Notes: a model not told the origin generated them from the sequence alone. Numbered from the stretch's first letter, positions 31,627 through 39,646 are shown. The stretch is 49,619 nt of DNA from Gammaproteobacteria bacterium (GCA_021324815.1 JAJPIJ010000050.1:1-49619); one strand, 5' to 3'. Numbers and translations: made by a program.

Positions 31627-32917
31627 CGTGTCCTCCTTGTGTGGATTGGCCCAGCCCGGTGATCAGGCGGGAGCCGCGTTGATAGGTGAGATATGCCCAC
31701 AGCCAGTTCATGGCCACCATGATCCGGCTGCGAAAGTCGATCAGAAAATAGATGTGCACCGCGCCCCACAGCAGCCAGCCGAGAAGGCCGCTGACGCGCA
31801 ATTTGCGCAGGTCGGCGATGCCGCTGTTCCTGCCGATGGTGGCCATGGTGCCGAAGTCGCGGTAACGAAAGGCGTCAGGGGCACGGCGACCCCTTACCCG
31901 CGCGGCGATGAGCCGGCCGACGAATTCGCCCTGCTGCTTGGCCACCGGCGCCAGGCCGGGAAGCGGCTTGGCGGCGCCAGCCGGCGTGCAGGCCGCGGTG
32001 TCGCCGATCACGAAGATGTCGTTGTGCCCGGGCACGGATAGATCGGCATTGACGATAACGCGACCCGAACGATCCGTCGGCGCTTTCAACCACTGGCCTG
32101 CCGGTGAGGCCTGCACGCCGGCGGCCCAGATCACCGTCTCGGTTGCCAGCCGGCCGCCGTTCAGCACCACGTAGCCCTCGCCGATTTGCTCCACGCGCGT
32201 CCTGACGCGCACGTCGACGTCCATGCGTTCAAGATCCCGCTTGGCGCGCTGCGACAGCGCCGGCAGGAATTGCGGCAGTACGCGATCGCCGGCCTCCACC
32301 AGGATGACATGGGCGCAGCGCGTGGAGACGTTGCGGAAATCATGGGCGATGGAATGCGCCAGCTCGGCGATGGCGCCGGCCATTTCCACGCCGGTGGGGC
32401 CGCCGCCGACGATGACAAAGGTGAGATTCGCACGCCGTCGTTCCCGGTCCGCGGTCTCCATTTCGGCGCGCTCGAAGGCGATCAAAATACGCTGGCGCAG
32501 TTCCATCGCGTCGTCCAGCGTCTTGAGACCAGGCGCGTGCGCCGCCCATTGCTCGTTGCCGAAGTAACTGTGGCGCGCGCCGGTGGCGAGAATCAGGTAG
32601 TCGTAGGCGAAATCACGCCCGCTCTCGGTGCGGATGTGTCTGGTCGTTTTGTCGATGTCCGTCAAGGTGTCCATGTACACCGTGGCATTTTTCTGATCGC
32701 GCAAGATGCCACGCACCGGCGAGGCGATCTCGGCGGGCGTCAACGCGGAGGTGGCCACCTGGTAGAGCAGCGGCTGAAACAGGTGATAGTTGTGACGCTC
32801 GATGAGCGTGATGCGCACGGGGGCGCCGGCCAGGGCCCGCGCCGTCGACAGGCCGGCAAAGCCGCCGCCGACGATGACGACATGCGGCCGGGAGGTATTT
32901 GCCACGTCAGCCGGCAC
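31544..32917 (-). CDS. NAD(P)/FAD-dependent oxidoreductase, type II NADH dehydrogenase-like
   Basis: Predicted 457-aa flavoprotein of the Ndh-2 family, which passes electrons from NADH to quinone without pumping protons. The FAD-binding motif is VVIVGGGFAGLSTARAL and the NADH-binding motif FVIVGGGPTGVEMAGAI. FVIGDTAACTPAG and GLAPVAKQQGEFVG are typical FAD-contact segments. The C-terminal region (LLGWLLWGAVHIYFLIDFRSRIMVAMNWLWAYLTYQRGSRLI pattern) holds the membrane-anchoring helices. The last 27 codons run into the patatin gene. The start overlaps the adc stop by 11 bases. In this operon it may re-oxidise NADH made by 3-hydroxybutyrate dehydrogenase. Confidence 0.92.
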   Translation of the reverse strand: MPADVANTSRPHVVIVGGGFAGLSTARALAGAPVRITLIERHNYHLFQPLLYQVATSALTPAEIASPVRGILRDQKNATVYMDTLTDIDKTTRHIRTESGRDFAYDYLILATGARHSYFGNEQWAAHAPGLKTLDDAMELRQRILIAFERAEMETADRERRRANLTFVIVGGGPTGVEMAGAIAELAHSIAHDFRNVSTRCAHVILVEAGDRVLPQFLPALSQRAKRDLERMDVDVRVRTRVEQIGEGYVVLNGGRLATETVIWAAGVQASPAGQWLKAPTDRSGRVIVNADLSVPGHNDIFVIGDTAACTPAGAAKPLPGLAPVAKQQGEFVGRLIAARVRGRRAPDAFRYRDFGTMATIGRNSGIADLRKLRVSGLLGWLLWGAVHIYFLIDFRSRIMVAMNWLWAYLTYQRGSRLITGLGQSTQGGHDGSESQDGESGTAGWRGARGLRLGSAG

Positions 32918-33725
32918 GAGACACCTCCAGTGGACTTGTATTCCGCGCGTCCGCTGCGTCCCCTCCGCGGACTTTTGACAGCGCCAGATAATCGTGCAGC
33001 ACCCGTCCGTAGGGCAGGGTCAAATCGGCGATGAGATGCGTGCCGCCCAGAACCCTTCTCACCGGCAGATCGGCCACCGGCGCGTTGACATGCGGGACCA
33101 GATGCAGTCTCGCCGGTCCGCTCCAGCCCCCCTTGATTTGCACCTCGGACAGGTTGTAAGCGACCAGTTGCGCGATGACCGGTTTGCCGTCGACGTCGGG
33201 GATGATCTTGAGGTTGACCTGCGTCTTGCTCATTTTTTCCGCCAGGGCCGGCCCGTGGCCAGCCAACAGGTTTTCATGCTTGTAGCCCATGGTGGCGAGC
33301 GCCACCAGCTGGCCGGCGTATTCGAGCGTGCCGGTCAGGGTGTCGCCCGCCACCGTGAGTTTCGGCCGGGCATGCTTTTTGGGGAATCCCCAGATCTCGC
33401 GCCCGCCGGCGATCGGCGGTTCGCAATCGAGATACATCTGCGCGGTGAAATTCACCGGCATGCCCTTGTAGGTGCAGGGGATGACGATGCCGGATTCCGT
33501 GTAATCGCCGAAGCCGGCGCTGTCCGGCATGCGGATGAATTCGTACAGCACGGTATGACCGCCGTCCGGCATGAGCGGCTCGGGCACCGCCGCGCGGATC
33601 GCCTCGGGATCGGATTGATAGGACACAATCAGATATTCCCGGTTGATGAAGCGATAGGGGCCGGCGGGATAGCTGGGGCTGGCCGCCGGCATGGAGGGAA
33701 TTTTCAGAATTTGTTCGCGATTCAT
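32907..33725 (-). CDS. adc: Acetoacetate decarboxylase
   Basis: Predicted 272-aa decarboxylase that converts acetoacetate to acetone and CO2 through a Schiff base on an active-site lysine. The lysine segment EIWGFPKKHARPKL is conserved (about residues 112-125), and the N-terminal YRFINREYLIVSYQSDPEAIRA and LYEFIRMPDSAGFGDYTE regions are family-typical. ATG 33725 (MNREQILKIPSMP) is chosen with TGGAGA nine bases upstream; an in-frame upstream extension overlaps bdh. It lies between 3-hydroxybutyrate dehydrogenase (16 bases upstream) and ndh (11-base overlap), so it uses the product of its neighbour. Confidence 0.95.
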   Translation of the reverse strand: MNREQILKIPSMPAASPSYPAGPYRFINREYLIVSYQSDPEAIRAAVPEPLMPDGGHTVLYEFIRMPDSAGFGDYTESGIVIPCTYKGMPVNFTAQMYLDCEPPIAGGREIWGFPKKHARPKLTVAGDTLTGTLEYAGQLVALATMGYKHENLLAGHGPALAEKMSKTQVNLKIIPDVDGKPVIAQLVAYNLSEVQIKGGWSGPARLHLVPHVNAPVADLPVRRVLGGTHLIADLTLPYGRVLHDYLALSKVRGGDAADARNTSPLEVSRAG

Positions 33726-33741
33726 GAGGGATCTCCAAAAA

Positions 33742-34539
33742 TCAGTGGGCGGTCCAGCCGCCGTCGACCGGCAGCGCGGTGCCGGTGATGGAGGCCGCCG
33801 TGTCACTGCACAAAAAGACCGTGAGTGCGGCCAGCTCCTCCAGCGACACGAACTTCTTGGTGGGTTGCTCGCCCAGCATCACGTCGCGGATGACGGCCTC
33901 CTCGGAGATGCCGCGCGCCTTCGCGGTGTCCTTGATCTGCCCCTCGACCAGCGGCGTCCTGACGTAGCCGGGGCAGACGAGGTTGCAGGTGATGCCCGAC
34001 TGGGCGACTTCCAGCGCGACGGTCCGGGTCAGGCCAAGCAAGCCGTGTTTGGCGGCCACGTAGGCCGACTTGAACGGCGAGGCGACGAGACTGTGGGCGG
34101 AGCCGATATTGATGATGCGGCCCCAGCCTTTCGCCTTCATCAGCGGCACCGCCGCGCGCATGGTGTGGAAGGCCGAGGAAAGGTTGATGGCGATGATGGC
34201 ATCCCATTTGTCGACCGGGAATTCCTCGACAGGCGCCACCTTTTGAATGCCGGCGTTGTTGACGAGAATATCCACGCCGCCGAGGGTGCTCCTCGTGTCG
34301 TTGATCATCGCGACGATCTGATCGGGCCTGCTCATGTCCGCAGGGTGGTACTGCACCTGCACGCCGGTTTGGGAGCGCAGCTCCCGCCGGGTTTGGTCGA
34401 TTTCCTTCTGATCGCCAAAGCCATTGAGCACGATATTGGCGCCGGCCGCAGCCAGCCCGCGGGCGATGCCCAGCCCGATGCCGCTGGTCGAACCGGTGAC
34501 GATGGCCGTTCTGCCCTGGAGTGAATTGCCGTTGATCAT
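33742..34539 (-). CDS. bdhA: 3-hydroxybutyrate dehydrogenase
   Basis: Predicted 265-aa SDR that oxidises (R)-3-hydroxybutyrate to acetoacetate with NAD+. All functional SDR motifs are intact: VTGSTSGIGLGIA for the cofactor, ILVNNAGIQ, the catalytic Ser in IINIGSAHSLVAS, and YVAAK (Tyr-xxx-Lys). IQKVAPVEEFPVDKWD and the C-terminal SITGTALPVDGGWTAH match bacterial 3-hydroxybutyrate dehydrogenases. It is the first gene of a five-gene minus-strand set (bdhA, adc, ndh, patatin, doxX). A sigma-54-type promoter lies about 45-60 bases upstream; activation of hydroxybutyrate genes by a sigma-54 activator is known in Pseudomonas (HbcR). Confidence 0.93.
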   Translation of the reverse strand: MINGNSLQGRTAIVTGSTSGIGLGIARGLAAAGANIVLNGFGDQKEIDQTRRELRSQTGVQVQYHPADMSRPDQIVAMINDTRSTLGGVDILVNNAGIQKVAPVEEFPVDKWDAIIAINLSSAFHTMRAAVPLMKAKGWGRIINIGSAHSLVASPFKSAYVAAKHGLLGLTRTVALEVAQSGITCNLVCPGYVRTPLVEGQIKDTAKARGISEEAVIRDVMLGEQPTKKFVSLEELAALTVFLCSDTAASITGTALPVDGGWTAH

Positions 34540-34582
34540 GGTGTTGTTGCCATCCCGTTATGAAATTCTTCCTTGCGAATAG

Positions 34583-34599
34583 AGCGATTGTCATGCCAA
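34583..34599 (-). promoter_or_regulatory. Sigma-54 promoter of the bdhA operon
   Basis: On the minus strand TTGGCA (34599-34594) is a perfect -24 element. GG (34597-34596) and GC (34585-34584) are exactly ten bases apart, with TCGCT as the -12. The predicted start is near 34572, 33 bases before the bdhA ATG. The first eight bases resemble those of the promoter at 28684. Confidence 0.7.
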
Positions 34600-34620
34600 C
34601 TGGTTACAGGCCGCATAAAT

Positions 34621-34690
34621 TCCACGCCAATCATCGGCTTGACGGTGGTGATGGTCGTGGCTAGTCACGCCGCGCCCGGCGTGAGCCACG
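34621..34690. promoter_or_regulatory. Hairpin-forming dyad and CCACG half-sites upstream of bdhA
   Basis: CGTGGCT plus TCACGCCG (34656-34672, with a two-base bulge) pairs with CGGCGTGAGCCACG (34677-34690), and another TCCACG lies at 34621-34626. The dyad is centred about 100 bases upstream of the predicted bdhA start and has no T-tract, so an activator-binding role is more likely than termination. The remaining 34691-34867 sequence of this 328-base gap shows no further feature I can support. Confidence 0.4.
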
Positions 34691-34867
34691 GCCATTGGCG
34701 GGTCATCCGTAAATAGTTGCGAGCCTGATGATTGAAACCGCCGCAATAAGCTGCGGCAGCCGGCGGCGCGACGGCCTCAGCGCCATGACGGGGGTTGTCT
34801 GGAGAAGCCGGAATTCTATTCGACCGGGGGCTTTGCTATGTTAGGCCGGTACTCCTTCGAGGCCCAC

Positions 34868-35476
34868 ATGTTTAAAAAAGCCATTGACACCGCCCAGCCC
34901 ATCCACGATCTATTGGCGAGCCGCTGGAGCGGCCGTGCCTTTGATCCGACGCGTCCCGTTGAACGCGGCAAACTCACGGCCATGCTGGAGGCGGCGCGCT
35001 GGGCGCCGTCCTGCTATGGCGATCAGCCGTGGCGGTTCATCGTCTGGGAGAAGGCGCGCGATGAAGCCGGCTGGCGGCGCGCCCTTGACTGTCTCGCCGC
35101 GGGCAACAAGCCCTGGGCGCGGCAGGCGCCCCTGCTGATGCTGGCCTGCGCCGACAGCGTATTGACGCATGATGGATCGCCGAATCGCTGGGGGCAATAT
35201 GACACCGGCGCGGCGGCGATCAGTCTCGCCCTGCAGGCCGCCGCGCAGGGGCTGATGGTGCATCAGATGGGGGGCTTCGACAGTGATCGGGCCCGGCGGG
35301 AATTCCGGATTCCGGACCGCTACACGCCGATGGCCATGATCGCCGCGGGCTACCAGTTGCCGGAGCACGCGATTCCCGCCGAGCTGAGGGAGCGCGAATA
35401 CGCACCCCGCGCGCGCCGTCCGTTGACGGAAATATTTTTTCAATCGACGTGGGGACGGGGGATTCACGTCTCGTGA
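34868..35476 (+). CDS. Nitroreductase-family FMN oxidoreductase
   Basis: Predicted 202-aa FMN-dependent oxidoreductase of the nitroreductase fold. The N-terminal phosphate/FMN-contact motif SRWSGRAFDPTRPV, the segment LEAARWAPSCYGDQPWRFIVW and the C-terminal MAMIAAGYQLPEH fit the family. Members reduce nitro compounds, quinones or other electrophiles with NAD(P)H; the natural substrate is unknown. ATG 34868 is preferred over an upstream ATG at 34838 because GAGG lies five bases ahead and the extra ten residues are atypical. It is divergent from the bdhA operon and is followed by 147 bases to moaB. Confidence 0.88.
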   Translation: MFKKAIDTAQPIHDLLASRWSGRAFDPTRPVERGKLTAMLEAARWAPSCYGDQPWRFIVWEKARDEAGWRRALDCLAAGNKPWARQAPLLMLACADSVLTHDGSPNRWGQYDTGAAAISLALQAAAQGLMVHQMGGFDSDRARREFRIPDRYTPMAMIAAGYQLPEHAIPAELREREYAPRARRPLTEIFFQSTWGRGIHVS

Positions 35477-35623
35477 GACTGCCGCGCCAGGAATATCCAC
35501 GCCGGCGCGGGGATTTTCATTCAAGCCGGACCGGCCGTCATTCACCAGCCGCGTGAACTTGTTCTATCATGGGCTGTCAGTGAGATTTCAAGGCACCTCG
35601 ACATGAGGGGGAAGGAAGGCTGA

Positions 35624-36139
35624 ATGGAGCGGCAGTTCACGCCGGTGGGCGTCGCCGTGCTGACCGTGTCGGATACCCGCACCGAGGACACCGACAAGTC
35701 CGGACGGCTGCTCGCGGAGCGTTTGCAAAAGGCCGGCCATCAGCTGCGCGACAGGCGCATCGTGCCGGACGATGTGTACCAGATCCGCGCCGTGCTGTCG
35801 GCGTGGATCGCGCGGGCGGAGATCGAAGTCGTGTTGATCACCGGCGGCACCGGCCTCACCGGCCGCGACGGCACGCCGGAGGCGGTGCGCCCGCTGCTCG
35901 ACAAGATCATCGAGGGTTTCGGCGAAATATTCCGCGCCCTGTCATATGCGGAAATCAAGACCTCCGCGCTGCAATCACGCGCGCTCGCGGGCGTGGCCAA
36001 CGGCACCTATGTCTTCTGCCTGCCCGGTTCACCGGGCGCCTGTGCCCTGGCCTGGGACAGGCTCATCGGCGAACAACTGGATTACCGGCAGCGGCCCTGC
36101 AATCTGGTGGAGCTGATGCCGAGGCTGCGGGAGAAATAA
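35624..36139 (+). CDS. moaB: Molybdenum cofactor biosynthesis protein B
   Basis: Predicted 171-aa MoaB/Mog-type protein that binds molybdopterin and is thought to act in adenylylation or metal insertion during molybdenum cofactor synthesis. The family motifs are VAVLTVSDTRTEDTDKSG near the N-terminus, ITGGTGLTGRDGTPEAV (substrate-binding loop) and FCLPGSPGACALAWDRLI. There is no fusion to a MogA or MoeA domain. The gene starts after GGAAGG and stops nine bases before the DUF486 gene, which has an AAGGAGGA in the gap, so they are likely cotranscribed. No other molybdenum cofactor gene is visible here. Confidence 0.94.
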   Translation: MERQFTPVGVAVLTVSDTRTEDTDKSGRLLAERLQKAGHQLRDRRIVPDDVYQIRAVLSAWIARAEIEVVLITGGTGLTGRDGTPEAVRPLLDKIIEGFGEIFRALSYAEIKTSALQSRALAGVANGTYVFCLPGSPGACALAWDRLIGEQLDYRQRPCNLVELMPRLREK

Positions 36140-36148
36140 GGAGGAATC

Positions 36149-36487
36149 GTGTCCATTCTGCTGAAGACATCGGCGCTGCTGATTCTGTCCAATCTGTTCA
36201 TGACCTTCGCCTGGTATGCGCATCTGCGCAATCTGGCCGATCGGTCGTGGGTGGCGGCGGCGCTGGCAAGCTGGGGTATTGCCCTGTTCGAATATCTGCT
36301 GCAGGTGCCCGCCAACCGCATCGGCTACACGACCCTGTCGCTGCCCCAGCTCAAGATTCTCCAGGAGATCATCACCCTTTCGGTGTTTGTTCCCTTTGCC
36401 CTGCTGTACATGCACCAGCCGCTGAAACTGGATTACCTGTGGGCGGCCCTGTGCATCATGGCCGCGGCCTATTTCATTTTCCGCTGA
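36149..36487 (+). CDS. DMT-superfamily DUF486 membrane protein
   Basis: Predicted 112-aa small membrane protein with four hydrophobic helices: LKTSALLILSNLFMTFAWYAHL, VAAALASWGIALFEYLLQVP, ILQEIITLSVFVPFALLYMHQP and YLWAALCIMAAAYFIF. The segment VPANRIGYTTLSLPQLKILQE is the hallmark of DUF486. The family belongs to the drug/metabolite transporter superfamily, but no substrate is known. The start is GTG, supported by AAGGAGGA three to four bases upstream. Its end overlaps the convergent phytase-like gene by 14 bases. Likely cotranscribed with moaB. Confidence 0.9.
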   Translation: MSILLKTSALLILSNLFMTFAWYAHLRNLADRSWVAAALASWGIALFEYLLQVPANRIGYTTLSLPQLKILQEIITLSVFVPFALLYMHQPLKLDYLWAALCIMAAAYFIFR

Positions 36488-37502
36488 CCGCCGGCTCCTC
36501 GATTTCGAAGTAGAGCAGCAGGGTCCGCTGTATGGCGCTGTTGTTGTCGTCGCTCACCATGAAATAGCGATTGCCTTCCTGATGCGCGAGCCCCTCGAAG
36601 TTGTCGATCTGGAAGCCGTCGGTGTTGGTGAAGCGGGCGATGTCCTCCACCGTCAGCAATCCACCCTCCGGCTGTTCCTCCAGCCGCACGCGGCGCACGG
36701 CGAAGATGATGGGCATGAAGAAATTCCTGTAGCGGCGCTCCAGGATGAGCACCTCGTTTTTCGGCGTGACGGCCATGCCGACGATGTCGCTGTCGCCGGC
36801 ATCGATGGGGGCAAACTGCCATTGCAGGCCGGATTGCGCGTACAGGCTCATCAGGCCGGGCGAATCGGTTTTCAACGGCTTCTGCGGAGCGGTCAACAGG
36901 CCGTACACGGGATGGAGCGCCACCGCCTCCAGTTCCGCATTCCTGCCCTCGTAATTTCGTTTGTCGCGCAACAGCTCGGGCAGCGGCTCCTCGCCGAGCC
37001 AGGTGCCGTCGGGACGGTAGCGTTCAACCCGCGGCACGCCCTCGAATGAAATCACCAGCTCGCTGTCGCCGTGCCGGCCGTTTTCGGCGTTGCGGATGGC
37101 GAGGTCCTCGGCGTCGGCCAGGCCTCGCTTGAGCCTGAGGCCCTTGTCGTCGAGCAACGGATAGGCGTGGAGGTACTCCACGCCGGTGAGGATGCCGTCC
37201 TTGAACTGCGGCCGCAGATGCACCAGATGGCCCTTGTCGGAGACGGCATACAGCAATTGTTCGTCCCTGTCCCACGCCAGCCCGGACAATTCATTGGCGG
37301 GAAGGCCGTCCACCGGCGTGTTGGACAGGCGCAGCATGCCGAGCAGGCGCACCTGCATGAAACGGCCGCCGGTTTTGATTTTCTGCGAGAATTCCACGGG
37401 CGCGCCGATGGGTTCCGCGGCGCAACGCATCGCCATGAAAATGCCGGCCAACAGGAGGATTGCCGGACCGGGCCGGCGCGAGGCGGAGGACGATGGCATC
37501 AT
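36474..37502 (-). CDS. Esterase-like activity of phytase family protein (exported)
   Basis: Predicted 342-aa exported protein of the phytase-like beta-propeller family. A signal peptide (GPAILLLAGIFMAMRCAAEP) is followed by blade-like repeats such as ELSGLAWDRDEQLLYAVSDKGHLVHL, GLADAEDLAI, ELEAVALHPVYGLLTAP, VGMAVTPKNEVLILERRYRN and NFEGLAHQEGNRYFMVSDDNN. Members are usually annotated as having esterase-like phytase activity, but few have been tested, so the substrate is unknown. It converges on the DUF486 gene with a 14-base overlap and is divergent from the DUF4124 gene (45 bases). Confidence 0.82.
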   Translation of the reverse strand: MMPSSSASRRPGPAILLLAGIFMAMRCAAEPIGAPVEFSQKIKTGGRFMQVRLLGMLRLSNTPVDGLPANELSGLAWDRDEQLLYAVSDKGHLVHLRPQFKDGILTGVEYLHAYPLLDDKGLRLKRGLADAEDLAIRNAENGRHGDSELVISFEGVPRVERYRPDGTWLGEEPLPELLRDKRNYEGRNAELEAVALHPVYGLLTAPQKPLKTDSPGLMSLYAQSGLQWQFAPIDAGDSDIVGMAVTPKNEVLILERRYRNFFMPIIFAVRRVRLEEQPEGGLLTVEDIARFTNTDGFQIDNFEGLAHQEGNRYFMVSDDNNSAIQRTLLLYFEIEEPAVSGK

Positions 37503-37547
37503 GCGCGGTGGTTAACGTCGGTGGGCGGCTATGCTAGGCTTGAACTC

Positions 37548-38069
37548 ATGCGGTGCTCATTATACGTATTGGGTGCGATGATGCTGTCGGCCGCGATGAA
37601 TGCGCGGGCCGAATTTTACGTCTGGCGTGATGTCCATGGCGTCAGACAGATCAGCAACGTCCCTCCCCGTTGTCTCCGGGGTCAGACCATCTCGCCGCAT
37701 TGCAGTTCACTTTCTCCCGCGGTGGCCGATCCAGGGGTGGTCGCGGCGTTGAACGAAAGCGAGAGCCGCCGGCAATCGGCGCGGCGCGACGCCAGCCGCG
37801 CCGTGCTGGAGAAGGAGGCGCGTGCCGCGGCGGAGGAGGAGACCAGGGCCAGGCTGGCGGAACAAAAAGCGCAAGCGGAGCGTCAGGATCGCATAAGGGA
37901 ATTGCGGCGCCAGATCGATGACATCAAGGACGCCGCCTCGCTGGCCGCCTTGCGCGGCGGTGAAATCTCCGTGGATGCGTTGAGGCGCCTCGACGGCCTG
38001 CTTGCGGAACTGCGCAGGCTGGAGGGCGCGGGCACGGCTGCGCCGCCGGCTGCCGGACAGGCCTACTGA
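37548..38069 (+). CDS. DUF4124-type exported protein with coiled coil
   Basis: Predicted 173-aa exported protein. A signal peptide (MRCSLYVLGAMMLSAAMNARA) precedes a short DUF4124-like stretch (EFYVWRDVHGVRQISNVPP), then a long charged helical region (about 75-160; RAVLEKEARAAAEEETRARLAEQKAQAERQ pattern) that should form a coiled coil. Several cysteines (about 42 and 52) could form a disulfide. The function of this family is unknown. No strong ribosome site is seen before ATG 37548, but the signal peptide supports this start. It is followed 75 bases later by an L,D-transpeptidase gene on the same strand. Confidence 0.75.
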   Translation: MRCSLYVLGAMMLSAAMNARAEFYVWRDVHGVRQISNVPPRCLRGQTISPHCSSLSPAVADPGVVAALNESESRRQSARRDASRAVLEKEARAAAEEETRARLAEQKAQAERQDRIRELRRQIDDIKDAASLAALRGGEISVDALRRLDGLLAELRRLEGAGTAAPPAAGQAY

Positions 38070-38144
38070 GGTGACGTCTGGCCGGTCCGGGCGCCGCCCG
38101 CCCGCGGGGATTGCGGCAATGACGGTGAATCAATTTTGAAATTC

Positions 38145-39224
38145 ATGAGTCAAATGACCACAGGACGTCAATGCAGGGGCATCCGCTTGCCGGAATTTGC
38201 ATATATTGGAAGAGGCGCCGCCGGCGCGCTGCTGGGCGTGGTGCTGGCCGCCGCCGCGCACGCCGAGACCTTCCGGCTGCCGCGCAACGGCGACAACGTC
38301 GTCGGCAGCGTCAATCTGACCACCCTGTCCAGCAGCGATTCGGTTCTCGATCTGTACATGCTCTACGATCAGGGCTACGACGAGATGCGCATGGCCAACC
38401 CGAAGGTCAACCCCTTTGCGATGATCAAGGATGGCACGGAATTCCTGATCCCCAGCCAGTACGTGCTGCCGGACACGCCGCATGAAGGCATCGTCATCAA
38501 CGTCGCCGAGATGCGGCTGTACTTTTATCCCAAGGCGAAAAAGAACGAGCCGCGGGTGGTGATCACCCATCCCATCAGCATCGGCCGTGAAAACTGGACC
38601 ACGCCCTACGGCGTGACCAGGGTCGTCGCCAAAATCAAGGACCCGGCGTGGGTGCCGCCCAAGTCCATACGCGAGGAGCATCTGCGCGAGTATGACGAGG
38701 TGCTTCCGACGGTGGTCAAGCCCGGCCCCGACAACCCCATGGGGCAATTCGCGCTCAAGCTCGGGATCCCGGGCTACTACATCCACGGCACCGATGAGGA
38801 CAAGGAGGAGGGCATCGGCATGCGCGTGACGCACGGCTGCATACGCCTGTATCCGAAGGACATCGCCAGCCTCTTCGCGCAGGTCGACAGGGGCACGCCG
38901 GTGCGGATCGTCAATCAGCCCTACAAGGCGGGATGGCTGGATGGCAGCCTCTACCTGGAGGCGCATCCGCGGCTGGAGGAGGATCCAGCCGCACGCGCCG
39001 ATCAATATGCCCAGGCGGTGGACACCCTGACCGCCCTGGCGCGCACACAGCGGGTGGAGATCAACTGGATGCAGGTGCGCAGCACCGTCGACACCCGCAA
39101 CGGCATACCGGTGGTGGTCGGCAGGTTGATCGCCGGCGGGCCCGATTCATCTTCATCGCGCAATGCCGGCAGGCCGGAAACGCCGCCGTCCACTCCGGCC
39201 GTGCAAACCGGCGCCGTCTGGTAA
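38145..39224 (+). CDS. L,D-transpeptidase (ErfK/YbiS/YkuD family)
   Basis: Predicted 359-aa periplasmic L,D-transpeptidase, which either makes 3-3 crosslinks in peptidoglycan or attaches Braun-type lipoprotein to it. The signal segment is GAAGALLGVVLAAAAHA. A LysM-like N-terminal region (YDEMRMANPKVNPF) follows. The YkuD catalytic motif is complete: HGTDEDKEEGIGMRVTHGCIRL, with the nucleophile Cys in THGCIR. A proline-rich C-terminal extension closes the protein. ATG 38145 is used; TTG 38136 and ATG 38154 are alternatives. The convergent gene downstream encodes an Lpp-like lipoprotein ending in lysine, a plausible substrate. Confidence 0.93.
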   Translation: MSQMTTGRQCRGIRLPEFAYIGRGAAGALLGVVLAAAAHAETFRLPRNGDNVVGSVNLTTLSSSDSVLDLYMLYDQGYDEMRMANPKVNPFAMIKDGTEFLIPSQYVLPDTPHEGIVINVAEMRLYFYPKAKKNEPRVVITHPISIGRENWTTPYGVTRVVAKIKDPAWVPPKSIREEHLREYDEVLPTVVKPGPDNPMGQFALKLGIPGYYIHGTDEDKEEGIGMRVTHGCIRLYPKDIASLFAQVDRGTPVRIVNQPYKAGWLDGSLYLEAHPRLEEDPAARADQYAQAVDTLTALARTQRVEINWMQVRSTVDTRNGIPVVVGRLIAGGPDSSSSRNAGRPETPPSTPAVQTGAVW

Positions 39225-39239
39225 TCCCGCCGCCATGAA

Positions 39240-39275
39240 ATAAAAAATCCCCGGCGCCCTGCGGCGGCCGGGGAT
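39240..39275 (-). terminator. Rho-independent terminator of the Lpp-like gene
   Basis: ATCCCCGGC (39247-39255) pairs with GCCGGGGAT (39267-39275) around a GC-rich loop, followed on the minus strand by TTTTTTATTT. It also lies just after the convergent L,D-transpeptidase stop. Confidence 0.8.
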
Positions 39276-39308
39276 CGTACTGTGAACAAGCAGGGCCGGA
39301 ACGGCCGT

Positions 39309-39593
39309 TTACTTGTGCATCTTCTTCTTGAACATCTCCTCATCACGCGCCGTGTTGGCGTCGCAGCAGGCTTGCGCCGCATTGGCCGCCGCCTTGGCTG
39401 AATCAGCGGCAAGCTGGGCGGCACTCGCGGCGGAGGCGGCGGCGTCAGCCGCCGACTTGGCTGCGCGGGCCTCGCTCAGCGCGCTGTTGGCGGTGTTCTT
39501 GACGGCATCGAACTCTTCCCTCGTGATGTTCGCGCAGCCGGAAGCCATCGCCATGATGAAAGCCAGAGCAGAGATTTTCACCACTTTCTTCAT
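39309..39593 (-). CDS. Lpp-like alanine-zipper outer-membrane lipoprotein
   Basis: Predicted 94-aa lipoprotein. The signal ends in the lipobox ASGC, so Cys at about 20 is lipidated. A long alanine-rich heptad region (about 38-78; AKSAADAAASAASAAQLAAD pattern) would trimerise like Braun's lipoprotein. The protein ends in MFKKKMHK, and a C-terminal lysine is the residue by which Lpp is linked to peptidoglycan. A CC pair (about 76-77) is unusual. It lies convergent to an L,D-transpeptidase, the enzyme class that makes that link. Strong terminator after it; two palindromes in its upstream region. Confidence 0.85.
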   Translation of the reverse strand: MKKVVKISALAFIMAMASGCANITREEFDAVKNTANSALSEARAAKSAADAAASAASAAQLAADSAKAAANAAQACCDANTARDEEMFKKKMHK

Positions 39594-39617
39594 GAGTCGT
39601 CTCCTAATTTCCGTAGT

Positions 39618-39646
39618 TTAAGGGCCCTTAAGGTCGGTCCGACCTT
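39618..39646. promoter_or_regulatory. Two adjoining palindromes upstream of the Lpp-like gene
   Basis: TTAAGGGCCCTTAA (39618-39631) is a perfect 14-base palindrome. It shares two bases with AAGGTCGG-T-CCGACCTT (39630-39646), a perfect dyad with eight-base arms. They end about 25 bases before the ATG, so they may be operators or a folded 5' leader. No T-tract follows. Confidence 0.5.

Noticed and set aside
34656-34690. Transcription terminator between bdhA and the nitroreductase gene
   Set aside because: The stem has no T-tract on either strand and lies between divergent genes, where a terminator has no purpose; an operator-type role fits better.
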